NCBI RefSeq assembly: GCF_015594605.1
Contig: NZ_JADNQT010000001.1
Location: 186,001-250,000 of the forward strand
Source: Streptococcus sp. HF-1907
GTDB lineage: Bacteria > Bacillota > Bacilli > Lactobacillales > Streptococcaceae
Length of the DNA stretch: 64,000 nt
Direction of reading: 5' to 3'
The notes beneath the pieces are model-generated. The model searched no databases and had not been told where the DNA came from. It saw only the letters and a program-made list of their open reading frames with translations. How positions within the stretch are numbered: the first letter of the stretch is position 1; each line of letters starts with the position of its first letter. A program made the translations under genes and the position numbers. Positions 36,805-45,509 of this stretch are shown here, one piece after another.

Positions 36805-39800
36805 TCAATTAGGATTTTCACTATTTCTAGTAATCTCACCCTTAACTTCTAGTTGTTCATTAAGCCAATATAAACCATCCCACTCACTATAAATTTGTCC
36901 GTCTGGTTTATTTTTGAAATATTGTTTTTCCCCTAAACAAGTCCAAAACATACGTAAATTATTCTGGATCAAAAACGTTTCTAAGTAATCCTTTCGAATA
37001 ACTAGTCCATTTATAGTTTTTGTAATTTCCCCATCAAATGCAATTAAATCCCCTGAGGGACTATAGTAGTAACCATCATATTCTTCTTGTCTCAAATTTA
37101 ATTTTTCAACTATTGCAGGACAAGGAATATCAAATGATATAGCTTCTTTTTTAGAATAATCATATTCTTCTTCCCATAAATAATGAACATGCGCTGGTAG
37201 CACTTTTGCAAGTAGACGTTTAGGCTTGATAACCCTCTCTATTTCCTTCTCTTGAAAAATAATTTGCTCATCTTCAAACGAATCTCCAATAAATATGACA
37301 TCTGGAACTGAAATACGTTCAATAATTTCTTCCCCTGTCTCAACTTCGTAATCACACCAATAATCCCCTAAAATATCATCAATACTCGGAGACCATGCAA
37401 ATTCTCTGTTAAATATTTGATAAAGAGAAGATCTCCCCTCTGGAAAATTCCTTCCCCAGAAACGTTTAGTTTGAAGATTTTCTTTTAACTTGTCAAACTC
37501 ATTATTAGATACAAAATAAGCCTGTACAATACGCCTAATTCTTTGTGATCCCTCTGGAAATCCTAAACCACTCTCATATGAAGAATCATTTTCATACTTA
37601 ATTTCTTTGTGCTGGTATAACAGCATCCACTCTATACCATCCTTATCCTTATATGATAAAGGTTCATCAAAAAGATGTGCTTTATTTCTAGCCCATTCTT
37701 GAATTTGGACATCTAAACCTGCAATATCTTCAATAAAATCTTCATTCGGAGATACTTCAAATTTAGGAAGACCATCACTAGGTTTCATGAAATGATAATT
37801 CATAGTCGGATCAAAGTCACGAACATAAGGTTCCCAAGCACCATTGTAATCTTGGTCGGGGGTGTCTCCCCAAGACCTCACCTTGCTATTATCTGATACT
37901 CTAGCAAGTATGTGATAAAATGCAATCCACTGATATTTCTTCCCGATTCTCTCAATAGAGGAATTTCGCGACCTATCTAGTGTAAATACTCTTGATGTAT
38001 CATATTCAGAAAATAGTTCATTTGAGTAGCCTAACTCGTCCCTAATATACTGCATTGCATAATGATAAAGGTTCTCTATATCTGTATCCTCAAAGTCATT
38101 GAGAGCTGATTGAAAGGTATATCTTCCAAAATCGCCATACATTCCAACTCCTTCAGGTTTCATTGAAATATTAATCCCGTTGAACCCATCTTTTTTTATA
38201 CTTGGGTCATTGTATTCTTCAAATGTTACTTTAGGAATCTCTAAAGATTTGTACGGAGGAATTACTTTAGAATACTCTATTTTTTCTTTATCCAACGAAA
38301 ACTCAAATAAATATCTCTCAATAATTAGCCTAGCGTAATCCCTCAATAAAATATCAGGGTAGACAAACTCTTTATCAAAAATACTTGCATATACAAAATC
38401 GAATAATGATCTAAACTCTTCATCAAAACAGTTCGTTCTCTTTACACAAGCACCAAATACAACTCCATAAAGTCGTTGAATAATATAAGGATCATTGATA
38501 TTCTCAAACTTTCTCAAGATGTACTCGCAAAGCTCAAAATTATCCTTCAATAACTCAATCATTGCTTTTGAAGTAATATCACGCAACCTTCTATTTGAAG
38601 ATGCTAATAACCATGTAAATAAAACCAACAATAACTTAATTTTATTTTTTGAAAGATTTTCGAATCTTTCACCACTATCAAATAGACTAACTAACTGAAA
38701 TATTCTATCTTCCTCAGAGATTAAATGATTGACAAAAGGTAACCAGAAACTATCTCGCTCATTCAACTTTTTTCCAAATAAGATCTTATGTAGGAATTCA
38801 GCGTTCAGTGGATTATTGTCTTTAGTACTATTTTCTATCAAAACCATAAATATTTCGTTATGGTTAATTGGATAGTTATTAACGACTTGTTTGAATACCT
38901 CTATATTTATTGTTTGATATGGTCTCCAAGAATAACTTTTTATATATCTATTTGCTAGATGATATTGGTCATTCTCATCAGTTAAATTCTCTATTATTCC
39001 AATACAGTCATCACTAAACTTTTCAGAGCAGAAATAACACACAAATACAAAAATATCTATATTATGGAAATTTTCAATTTTGCCATCCTCAATATTTAGC
39101 AGTCTTTCGTTAAGATATATTTCCAATTCTTTTTTCTCTGGAAAAGAGTTTATAATTGATTTAGCTTTAATGTAATCCTCAAAGAGATTATATCCAAAAG
39201 AATATACTTCTTCGCCTTTTAGAATAAAGCTATTTAGTATACTAGATTGATTTAATGCAGTGATTATGGTAACTTTTTTATCAAGAATTCCATAGTCCAT
39301 CCAGAATTCTAACTTAAGTAGTTCCTTTTTTGTGATGTAGTTACGGTCGTTTTCTAACTGGAATTTTGAAATTTCCAAAAGAAGATCTTCTATAATCTTA
39401 CTTACCCCAGAAAACCCGAGTTGATCTTTAATTTCTTCATCAACTATCGTAATAAGCCGTTCAAACATTTGGAAAATATTCATCTCTTCGCCAGTATAGG
39501 TTTTACAAAATAGGGTCAGAAATAAAGGATTTATCATCTCATAGCTTAGCAAATCTGATGGAGAGAACGGAATATTATGATAGTTTAAAAATTCTTTCGT
39601 TGCTGTAACTGATTCATCTCTAAAACCATAATGAATCAACCGTAAAATACTTCCATCAGATATTTTCTTCTTGACACTATCTTCAAGAACAGGTTCTTCA
39701 TAACCACTTCTGATGGAAAAAATAAGTTTTATATGTTTTCTTTTTTTTATCTCTGAAATAAGCCTACTTATTCCGTTTTTCCAAACTCTTTTTTCAGGTG

Positions 39801-41010
39801 TTTCATTGATGGCATCAATAAAAATATGAATATCTTTATTTTCATTATCTCCCAGTGTATCAAGAATCTGTAGAAAATCAGAAAAGCCATATTTAAGATT
39901 GAATCTCTCAATAATTTGTGAAGAAATATCATTACCCTGTAAATAGTGATGTCCTAATAACAATAGAGCATAACCATCATTATCAAAAATTTCTTTTGTT
40001 TCTGTTGCAAATAACTGAGATTTTCCCATGCCAGCCTCTCCGGTTACAAATAAAACCTTATCGGTAAGCAATTTTTTCTCTTCGTCAGAACATCCAAAAT
40101 GATCTATCAAATCTAATACATAATCAATATCACGAACTTTATAATAAATTTTATTTTTACTCTCGGTATCTAAATTTTCGTTTGATTCTAACTCGTTATT
40201 TAATCTCCCCCGTTTATCCATAAGATTTTCAATATCTTTAGACAGATATTCTTTTATTTCAGAATTCCAACTAAAATAACTGGTAAGATTATCTGCATTA
40301 ATATCGTCTAAAGTTGCGATAAAGTTCTGGATTTTATCAATTAAGGTAGAATATCGGAAGTTAAATAATCCTTGTAAATCAGAAATAAGTTCTAATTTCT
40401 TGTCGTTAATCGCAGATAATGACTCCTGATTCTTCGTAAATAAATCTAACTTTCTCTTCGCTTCAGTTTCAATATTAAATCTTGGATTATATCTTTCTCC
40501 CAATGACTCAAAGGAGAGTTGGTTATAATCTTGGAACCATTCTCTTGCTATATTGTGTTTTTCAAAGAAGAATAGTTGTAAATCAGTGAACTGCATGACT
40601 TGCGTAATAATTTCATCACCACTAATTACTTCCAATTTGATTCCAGCATCACTCAGAGTAGAGTTAATCTTTTTATATCCCTCACTAGTAGACTTTAAAT
40701 TATAATTACAATAGAGATAAAAAGTTTCAAGTTCACCTTGATAGTATTTGACTGCTTCATCAACAGAATGTTGAATTTGTTTATAATCTATTCTATTTTT
40801 AAAATATTTAGATTGAAAGCTAATTTTCTTTCCCGTTTTTGGACTATAAATTGGAGATATCTCAATCCCTGGATGGTTAGGATCTGATCTAAAAGTGAAA
40901 GTATCATCGAAAAATTGACGTTTAAACAATATTCTACACAATTGCTCAAAACTAGTTCTTGCATCAGGATGTACATATTGAAATTTCTCCCAATTTATTT
41001 CATTTCCCAT
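36805..41010 (-). CDS. Large STAND NTPase with N-terminal nuclease-like domain (Avs-like)
   Basis: 1401 residues. Residues 1-150 look like a PD-(D/E)xK nuclease of the Cap4/Mrr kind, with Glu50 in HPGIEI and Q66-S-K68 in ISFQSKYF. RYNPRFNIE (174-182) resembles the conserved element found before the NTPase core of antiviral STAND proteins. Walker A is GEAGMGKS (325-332) and Walker B IHIFIDAINE (395-404), followed by a sensor arginine stretch (LIFSIRSG). The remaining 900 residues are helical and then mixed, as expected for a sensor that recognises a phage protein. No membrane segments. A role as an abortive-infection sensor/nuclease is inference from architecture. It starts 27 bases after the methylase gene; AT content is visibly higher than in neighbouring core genes. 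Confidence 0.8.
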   Translation of the reverse strand: MGNEINWEKFQYVHPDARTSFEQLCRILFKRQFFDDTFTFRSDPNHPGIEISPIYSPKTGKKISFQSKYFKNRIDYKQIQHSVDEAVKYYQGELETFYLYCNYNLKSTSEGYKKINSTLSDAGIKLEVISGDEIITQVMQFTDLQLFFFEKHNIAREWFQDYNQLSFESLGERYNPRFNIETEAKRKLDLFTKNQESLSAINDKKLELISDLQGLFNFRYSTLIDKIQNFIATLDDINADNLTSYFSWNSEIKEYLSKDIENLMDKRGRLNNELESNENLDTESKNKIYYKVRDIDYVLDLIDHFGCSDEEKKLLTDKVLFVTGEAGMGKSQLFATETKEIFDNDGYALLLLGHHYLQGNDISSQIIERFNLKYGFSDFLQILDTLGDNENKDIHIFIDAINETPEKRVWKNGISRLISEIKKRKHIKLIFSIRSGYEEPVLEDSVKKKISDGSILRLIHYGFRDESVTATKEFLNYHNIPFSPSDLLSYEMINPLFLTLFCKTYTGEEMNIFQMFERLITIVDEEIKDQLGFSGVSKIIEDLLLEISKFQLENDRNYITKKELLKLEFWMDYGILDKKVTIITALNQSSILNSFILKGEEVYSFGYNLFEDYIKAKSIINSFPEKKELEIYLNERLLNIEDGKIENFHNIDIFVFVCYFCSEKFSDDCIGIIENLTDENDQYHLANRYIKSYSWRPYQTINIEVFKQVVNNYPINHNEIFMVLIENSTKDNNPLNAEFLHKILFGKKLNERDSFWLPFVNHLISEEDRIFQLVSLFDSGERFENLSKNKIKLLLVLFTWLLASSNRRLRDITSKAMIELLKDNFELCEYILRKFENINDPYIIQRLYGVVFGACVKRTNCFDEEFRSLFDFVYASIFDKEFVYPDILLRDYARLIIERYLFEFSLDKEKIEYSKVIPPYKSLEIPKVTFEEYNDPSIKKDGFNGINISMKPEGVGMYGDFGRYTFQSALNDFEDTDIENLYHYAMQYIRDELGYSNELFSEYDTSRVFTLDRSRNSSIERIGKKYQWIAFYHILARVSDNSKVRSWGDTPDQDYNGAWEPYVRDFDPTMNYHFMKPSDGLPKFEVSPNEDFIEDIAGLDVQIQEWARNKAHLFDEPLSYKDKDGIEWMLLYQHKEIKYENDSSYESGLGFPEGSQRIRRIVQAYFVSNNEFDKLKENLQTKRFWGRNFPEGRSSLYQIFNREFAWSPSIDDILGDYWCDYEVETGEEIIERISVPDVIFIGDSFEDEQIIFQEKEIERVIKPKRLLAKVLPAHVHYLWEEEYDYSKKEAISFDIPCPAIVEKLNLRQEEYDGYYYSPSGDLIAFDGEITKTINGLVIRKDYLETFLIQNNLRMFWTCLGEKQYFKNKPDGQIYSEWDGLYWLNEQLEVKGEITRNSENPN

Positions 41011-41037
41011 TAACTAATCACTCTCCTTTAAATATAT

Positions 41038-42924
41038 TTACTCCATCTCTTTCACTTTTTCTTCAATAAAATCAATTTCTTCTTGGGATAGGTTATATTT
41101 TTTATAAAGTTGGTGGTCAATGTCTGCCACTGATTGTGACCAATCAATATCTGATTTGACCGTAAAATCTTGGAGGGGAACTTTTGCCCAAGTTGCACGC
41201 GAATTATGCTGTGTAGCCTTTAATACACCCAATAAAGTTCTAGCAAACTTTGTTTTGATGTATTTTAACAAGTTTTCAGCTTCAACAATATTATCATAGC
41301 CACCAACAGTTAGAAAAGTATCAGTATGCCCGATTAGGGGTTCCCCGATTAGGGGTGTAGAGAGCACTTCACCTATGGCGCCGCTTCCATTTGCTTCGGG
41401 AACAAAAACTTTGTATAAAAATAATGTTTCAGGTGAATTGATATACTCTTTTTTAATATATCGATAAACCCTAGCAGTTCCTATACGACCTAGCAATCGT
41501 ATATAATCATCCTCATCTTCAACTTCATTTGGAAATGCAAATTCTAAACTCACTAATGACTTAGATACAATTTTACTCTTCGTCCCTTTTCCTTGGAGTT
41601 CTAGCGCTTCTGGAAATTCTTCAAAAAATAAGTCACTAAATCGATAAATTCCTTGTGGCTGAACAATATCAGAAAAAGGCAAAAAATCTTCTCGTCTTTC
41701 AACTTTTCTGACGATTGATGTCAATTCACTAAAGACTGTAAAAGTTTTTATCGGACCAAGTAACTTTGAACTATCTCTATATGTTATTGCTACACCTGCT
41801 TTAATATCAGTATTTGGAAAAACATTACTACTTTTTTGCTCATAAAAAGACACTTTGAGATGTTCATCATTCAGCATTTGCTTATTCCAAGGCTTAGGTG
41901 TCTGACCCGCATCAAATAAAAATCTAGCTGGTGTAATTAAACAAACTTTATCTGCAATATCATAATTAGAACTCATAAAATTATGATATATTGGCTCATC
42001 ACGAGCTTCACCTTCTTTTTGATACGGTGGGTTCCCAATAACAACATCAAATTTCATTTCATTTTCTCCGTTGGCTAGGCGCTCAAAACCTAGCATTTTC
42101 TTTGTCTTCCAATTTTTGAGTTGTGTTTTTATATCTGTCTTTTCAACGACTGCTACATCATCAAAGAGACTGAGTTGCTGGCTTTCTACTTGGCTCTCTT
42201 TTGCTGGACTAATGTAGTTCAGTCCGTCCATTTGAAAAAGATTGTAGGATATTATGGTGGCTATTTCTTTTAGCTGAGCTTGGCTAGCTGTTTTGTCAAA
42301 TTTAGCTTGGTAATAATCTTCAAAGGTTAGGAGTAAATTTTCACGCGCCAGAAGTAAAGAATCTCCCTGCCACTCGTAACCATAGGACGCCTGATAGGCT
42401 TTCCTAACTAGCGCCAGCCATTGTTCCTCATCAGAAACTTCTTTAGAGATGCGTGCTAGCTTTCGGTCTAAAAAGCCAACCCGCTCACTCAAGGGGATAA
42501 GGTCGCCTGAAACGGCATCATAGCGGGTCACGATATAGGGCGCTTCACCGCAGGTAATCTCTAGCCAACTGCTAGTGACGTAGTCCTCAAAGGGGAGGCT
42601 ATTAAGATCTTCTTCCGCAAAGTCCGTTTGTTTTTTGACCAACCAAGTGGGAGTGAAGACTTCAGCATTAACCTTTGTTCTAGCCTTTTGCTCACTTCGG
42701 GTCTTTTCAGACCGGGGCTGAATAAGCTGGTCATAAGTAGCTAGTTGTTTGACCGTGATGGGGGAGTAAGACTCAAAGCCCTTGCCAAGATAGTCGTAAG
42801 AGCTGGTGCCCCAGACGATATTGCGCTTAGTCGTCCTGTCTTTTAGTAAAATCTTTAGAATGTCTGGTGATTGCTGATAGAGTCTGCGCTCATCTAAATC
42901 AACCGCTTGTGATAGTATGTCCAT
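41038..42924 (-). CDS. Eco57I-type adenine-specific DNA methyltransferase
   Basis: 628 residues. VFTPTWLVKK (89-98) is typical of N6-adenine methylases of R-M systems. The SAM-binding motif I is the variant LEITCGEAPY (121-130). Catalytic motif IV NPPY is at 298-301 in DVVIGNPPYQ. The C-terminal half (LVSLEF...KVFVPEANGSGAIGEV, LKYIKTKFARTLLG) resembles the target-recognition region of Eco57I-like enzymes. CGGAGG precedes the ATG. It is the first gene of the island operon, downstream of the 41-bp repeat array, and should protect host DNA from the helicase/nuclease at 32580. Confidence 0.88.
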   Translation of the reverse strand: MDILSQAVDLDERRLYQQSPDILKILLKDRTTKRNIVWGTSSYDYLGKGFESYSPITVKQLATYDQLIQPRSEKTRSEQKARTKVNAEVFTPTWLVKKQTDFAEEDLNSLPFEDYVTSSWLEITCGEAPYIVTRYDAVSGDLIPLSERVGFLDRKLARISKEVSDEEQWLALVRKAYQASYGYEWQGDSLLLARENLLLTFEDYYQAKFDKTASQAQLKEIATIISYNLFQMDGLNYISPAKESQVESQQLSLFDDVAVVEKTDIKTQLKNWKTKKMLGFERLANGENEMKFDVVIGNPPYQKEGEARDEPIYHNFMSSNYDIADKVCLITPARFLFDAGQTPKPWNKQMLNDEHLKVSFYEQKSSNVFPNTDIKAGVAITYRDSSKLLGPIKTFTVFSELTSIVRKVERREDFLPFSDIVQPQGIYRFSDLFFEEFPEALELQGKGTKSKIVSKSLVSLEFAFPNEVEDEDDYIRLLGRIGTARVYRYIKKEYINSPETLFLYKVFVPEANGSGAIGEVLSTPLIGEPLIGHTDTFLTVGGYDNIVEAENLLKYIKTKFARTLLGVLKATQHNSRATWAKVPLQDFTVKSDIDWSQSVADIDHQLYKKYNLSQEEIDFIEEKVKEME

Positions 42925-42955
42925 GCAACCTCCGATATAGGATATATACTACTCT

Positions 42956-42964
42956 ATTTTACCA
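42956..42964 (-). promoter_or_regulatory. Promoter of the methyltransferase operon
   Basis: Minus-strand TGGTAAAAT, an extended -10 box about 31 bases ahead of the ATG. It lies between the gene and the repeat array. Confidence 0.5.
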
Positions 42965-43016
42965 TATTGATGGCTGATCCCCACAGGTGTGAACAGATTT
43001 AGAGGTTGGTATCTTC

Positions 43017-43426
43017 AAATCTATTCAGATTCAATTTGAAAACTATAGTATTTTTCTAAATCTGCTCGGATTCACTCTAAATACTACTGTATTTTTCTAA
43101 ATCTGCTCGGATTCACTCTAAATACTATTGTATTTTTCTAAATCTGCTCGGATTCACTCTAAATACTATTGTATTTTTCTAAATCTGCTCGGATTCACTC
43201 CAGAGACTACTGTATTTTTTTAAATCCAATCAGATTCACTCTAAATACTACTGTATTTTTTTAAATCCAATCAGATTCACTCTAAATACTACTGTATTTT
43301 TTTAAATCCAATCGGATTCACTCTAAATACTACTGTATTTTTTTGAATCCAATCAGATTCACTCTAGATACTACTGTATTTTTTTGAATCCAATCAGATT
43401 TACTCTGAAGACTACTGTATTTTAGG
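43017..43426. repeat. Ten tandem 41-bp repeats
   Basis: Ten head-to-tail units of exactly 41 bp fill 410 bp, with a decayed eleventh after 43426. Typical units read AAATCYRMTCRGATTCACTC followed by TAAATACTACTGTATTTTTYT. Each has two small inverted repeats, AATC-N6-GATT and AAATAC-N4-GTATTT, the second followed by T5-T7 on the plus strand like a mini-terminator. Units 2-5 share the TGCTCGG core and TTTTTCT end; units 6-10 share CCAATCRG and T7, so the array grew in two blocks. There are no spacers. The rest of 42925-43554 holds only promoters. Confidence 0.93.
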
Positions 43427-43480
43427 TAAGTCCGACACGATTCACCCAAAATACACACCAATTATTTTCTCTCTTTTCAG

Positions 43481-43495
43481 ATTTTTCTGAAAAAT
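43481..43495. promoter_or_regulatory. Possible CodY box
   Basis: ATTTTTCTGAAAAAT matches AATTTTCWGAAAATT at 13 of 15 positions and is itself a perfect palindrome about a central T. It lies just upstream of the promoter of the gene at 43555. Confidence 0.45.
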
Positions 43496-43498
43496 ACC

Positions 43499-43528
43499 TT
43501 GCGCTTACATTACTTTCTGTGCTATAAT
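43499..43528 (+). promoter_or_regulatory. Promoter of the DUF6261-like gene
   Basis: TTGCGC (43499-43504), an 18-base spacer with TGC, and TATAAT (43523-43528). Transcription is predicted near 43535. Confidence 0.65.
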
Positions 43529-43554
43529 GAAAGTCCTTTCACTAAATACTTTGA

Positions 43555-44373
43555 TTGTCAAATGATTTAGCGGAAGAATTAAAATATTTTTATGAGGTAC
43601 ATCAATTGACGCAAAAACTTCATGTCGGAACGCCAATTCATCACTTTCAACTCCCTGAGTTTACTCAGTTCATCTCTTCTAGCTTAGCTAATCTAAGCAA
43701 AAAAGAGATTTCTTTAGGGGATGACATCATCGTCACCACTCAAATTGCTAAACTCAAACAGCAATTGCCTGAACTTGAGAAACTCATTAAGCTGGAAAAA
43801 TCAGCTGCTAACTCTCTGACTGCTTCTCAGGCTGACAAGACCCGAGACAATGCGCTAACGGCATTTTTCCAAACTGTGAAAGCTGGTACAAAGCACCCCA
43901 ACGCTGGCAAACAAGCTGCCGCAAAAAGCCTTTTGGAACTCATCAAGACCTACAATGGTATTCAAAAGGAAAACTACGAAAAAGAGACTGCTCTAGTCAC
44001 AAGTTTACTTGCCAAATTAGCTAGCGACCCTTACCAAGAGCATGTCGAAACCCTTGATTTAGCTGACTACGTCAAAGGAATCAAGTCTAGTCAGGACATC
44101 TTTTACGATGTTTTCTTGAATAAAACGGATATGACTATTAGTGAGGTAAGACAAAAGGGCAAAGCCCTCCGTCAAAACATGCAGGCAGATTACGCCCTCC
44201 TCTACAGCCACCTCCAAAACCTAGTCACCTTTGACCCAAAGAGCGATTACAAGGCTATGCTAGAAGCCTTCAACAAAATTCGCATTGAATACACTAATAT
44301 CATGGAACGCAAACAGAAAAAATCAGCAAAGAAAGCTGAAAAGACTGAAGAACTAGCTGTCGCTGGTGAATAA
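43555..44373 (+). CDS. DUF6261-like hypothetical protein
   Basis: 272 residues, mostly helical, no signal peptide or membrane segment, Lys-rich C-terminus (MERKQKKSAKKAEK). The repeating helical pattern with RDNALTAFFQTVKAG, an alanine-rich helix and a late RQKGKALRQ resembles the DUF6261 family; function unknown. The only possible start is a TTG at 43555, because an in-frame TGA directly precedes it and the next Met is 190 codons away. No Shine-Dalgarno is seen in the roughly 20-base leader. The 5' end may have been replaced, or translation is weak. It has its own promoter and terminator. Confidence 0.7.
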   Translation: MSNDLAEELKYFYEVHQLTQKLHVGTPIHHFQLPEFTQFISSSLANLSKKEISLGDDIIVTTQIAKLKQQLPELEKLIKLEKSAANSLTASQADKTRDNALTAFFQTVKAGTKHPNAGKQAAAKSLLELIKTYNGIQKENYEKETALVTSLLAKLASDPYQEHVETLDLADYVKGIKSSQDIFYDVFLNKTDMTISEVRQKGKALRQNMQADYALLYSHLQNLVTFDPKSDYKAMLEAFNKIRIEYTNIMERKQKKSAKKAEKTEELAVAGE

Positions 44374-44383
44374 ATAGATAAAG

Positions 44384-44416
44384 AAGCTCCTAATCGTGAT
44401 GATTGGGAGCTTTTGT
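44384..44416 (+). terminator. Terminator of the DUF6261-like gene
   Basis: AAGCTCCTAATC pairs with GATTGGGAGCTT around GTGAT, followed by TTTG. Confidence 0.8.
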
Positions 44417-44432
44417 TGTGGATAATTATTAG

Positions 44433-44466
44433 AAAAAGCCCCTGAGGTCCATTTCTCAGAGGCTTT
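44433..44466 (-). terminator. Terminator of the EamA gene
   Basis: On the minus strand, AAAGCCTCTGAG pairs with CTCAGGGGCTTT, followed by TTTCT. Confidence 0.75.
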
Positions 44467-44498
44467 ACTCATATTGTTTGTTTAGGGCGAGACATCTT

Positions 44499-44915
44499 TC
44501 ACTTCCAAACCATAACCAAAGTCCCCACGGTTATCAAAACAGCCCCGACCAAAGACTTAGTCGTAAAATCTTCGTGAAGAAAGAGGTAGGCAAGCACCAG
44601 CGTCAGGACGACACTTAGTTTATCGATGACGACAACCTTTGAAGCGTCTCCCATTTGCAGTGCGCGGTAATAGAAAAGCCATGAGGCACCCGTCGCTAGC
44701 CCTGATAAGATGAGGAAAATCCAACTTTTACGACTAATATCTCCCAAACCAGTCTGGGCATTGGTGATAAAGACCATACCCCAAGCCATGATGAGGACAA
44801 CAATCGTCCGTAGAGCCGTCGCCAGATTAGAATTAACCCCGTCAATCCCAACCTTAGCTAAAATGGATGTCAAAGCTGCAAAAACAGCAGATAAAATGGC
44901 GAATATAGCCCACAT
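44499..44915 (-). CDS. EamA/DMT-family transporter (single-repeat)
   Basis: 138 residues with five hydrophobic segments: MWAIFAILSAVFAALTSILAK, TALRTIVVLIMAWGMVFI, WIFLILSGLATGASWLFYYRAL, VVVIDKLSVVLTLVLAYLFL and LVGAVLITVGTLVMVW. This is one EamA repeat, half of a ten-helix drug/metabolite transporter, and such small proteins usually act as dimers. HEDFT and the DASKVVVIDKL loop are typical. Substrate unknown. It follows the deacylase gene by 12 bases and probably shares its transcript. Confidence 0.85.
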   Translation of the reverse strand: MWAIFAILSAVFAALTSILAKVGIDGVNSNLATALRTIVVLIMAWGMVFITNAQTGLGDISRKSWIFLILSGLATGASWLFYYRALQMGDASKVVVIDKLSVVLTLVLAYLFLHEDFTTKSLVGAVLITVGTLVMVWK

Positions 44916-44927
44916 TTAATGTTCCTC

Positions 44928-45452
44928 CTATTTGACTAGACCTTCTACAGCTTGACTGTTGGGCAACTGTTCTAAGATGCGACTAGGAATTAACAACTTA
45001 GAGTGAACAAAGCCCCCTCCTACGACCAATTCCTCTTGCTCTAACAGAATGGGGTCATACAAAACTTGATAGTCGCTGGGCAATCCAGTCGTAATAATAG
45101 ACCCAAACATCATTTGCGTAGCCTCAGTCACCAGCTCTAAATCGGCAAAACTTACCTGGGAACTATCCAAAGCACGCTTGGTGGGACTTGCTGTATTGGC
45201 ACGCTTACCGTATGGGACCAAAAGCGCAGCATATTTCACCATATCACCACGCCGCACCTCAACGACAAGGCAATTCACCTCCATGTCATAAGGAATATCA
45301 TAAGCCTGGCTGAGCTTATCGCCATCAGCATTGGCAGGGGCAATCTCTGCAACCTTGATAGCCTAAAAGTCATCTAATGTTTTGGCATTGACCAATAGCT
45401 GAGCTGGAACCAAATCTATATTCTGAGCCAAAAGCTGAAAATTAAGTTTCAT
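44928..45452 (-). pseudogene. YbaK/EbsC-type aminoacyl-tRNA deacylase with internal stop
   Basis: The reading frame starts at the ATG at 45452 (AGAAAGGAAAAAG upstream), runs 29 codons and hits TAG at 45365-45363. The same frame then continues without interruption to 44928. Conserved parts of the editing domain lie after the stop (ALLVPYGKRANT, KRALDSSQVSFADLELV, GSIITTGLP, VGGGFVHSKLLIP), so a restart at the ATG at 45284 would give only 118 residues. Intact relatives clear misacylated tRNAs. A single base change or a sequencing error would explain the break. Confidence 0.8.
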
Positions 45453-45466
45453 CTTTTTCCTTTCTA

Positions 45467-45496
45467 AAAGAGCCTGAACAAATCGTCAGACTCTTT
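45467..45496 (-). terminator. Terminator of pheT
   Basis: On the minus strand, AAAGAGTCTGA pairs with TCAGGCTCTTTT around eight bases, just after the pheT stop at 45510. Confidence 0.75.
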
Positions 45497-45509
45497 CTCT
45501 ATCAAATAA

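Noticed and set aside
36805..42924. BREX or DISARM system
   Set aside because: No PglX/PglZ/BrxC or DrmA/DrmB-like genes are present; the methylase is Eco57I-like and the STAND gene is separate in type.
43017..43426. CRISPR array
   Set aside because: Units abut each other with no spacers, and no cas gene is in the window.
43017..44373. Type III toxin-antitoxin (repeat RNA plus ToxN-like nuclease)
   Set aside because: The 41-bp repeats have the right unit size, but the next gene is a 272-residue helical DUF6261-like protein with no ToxN/CptN/TenpN resemblance.
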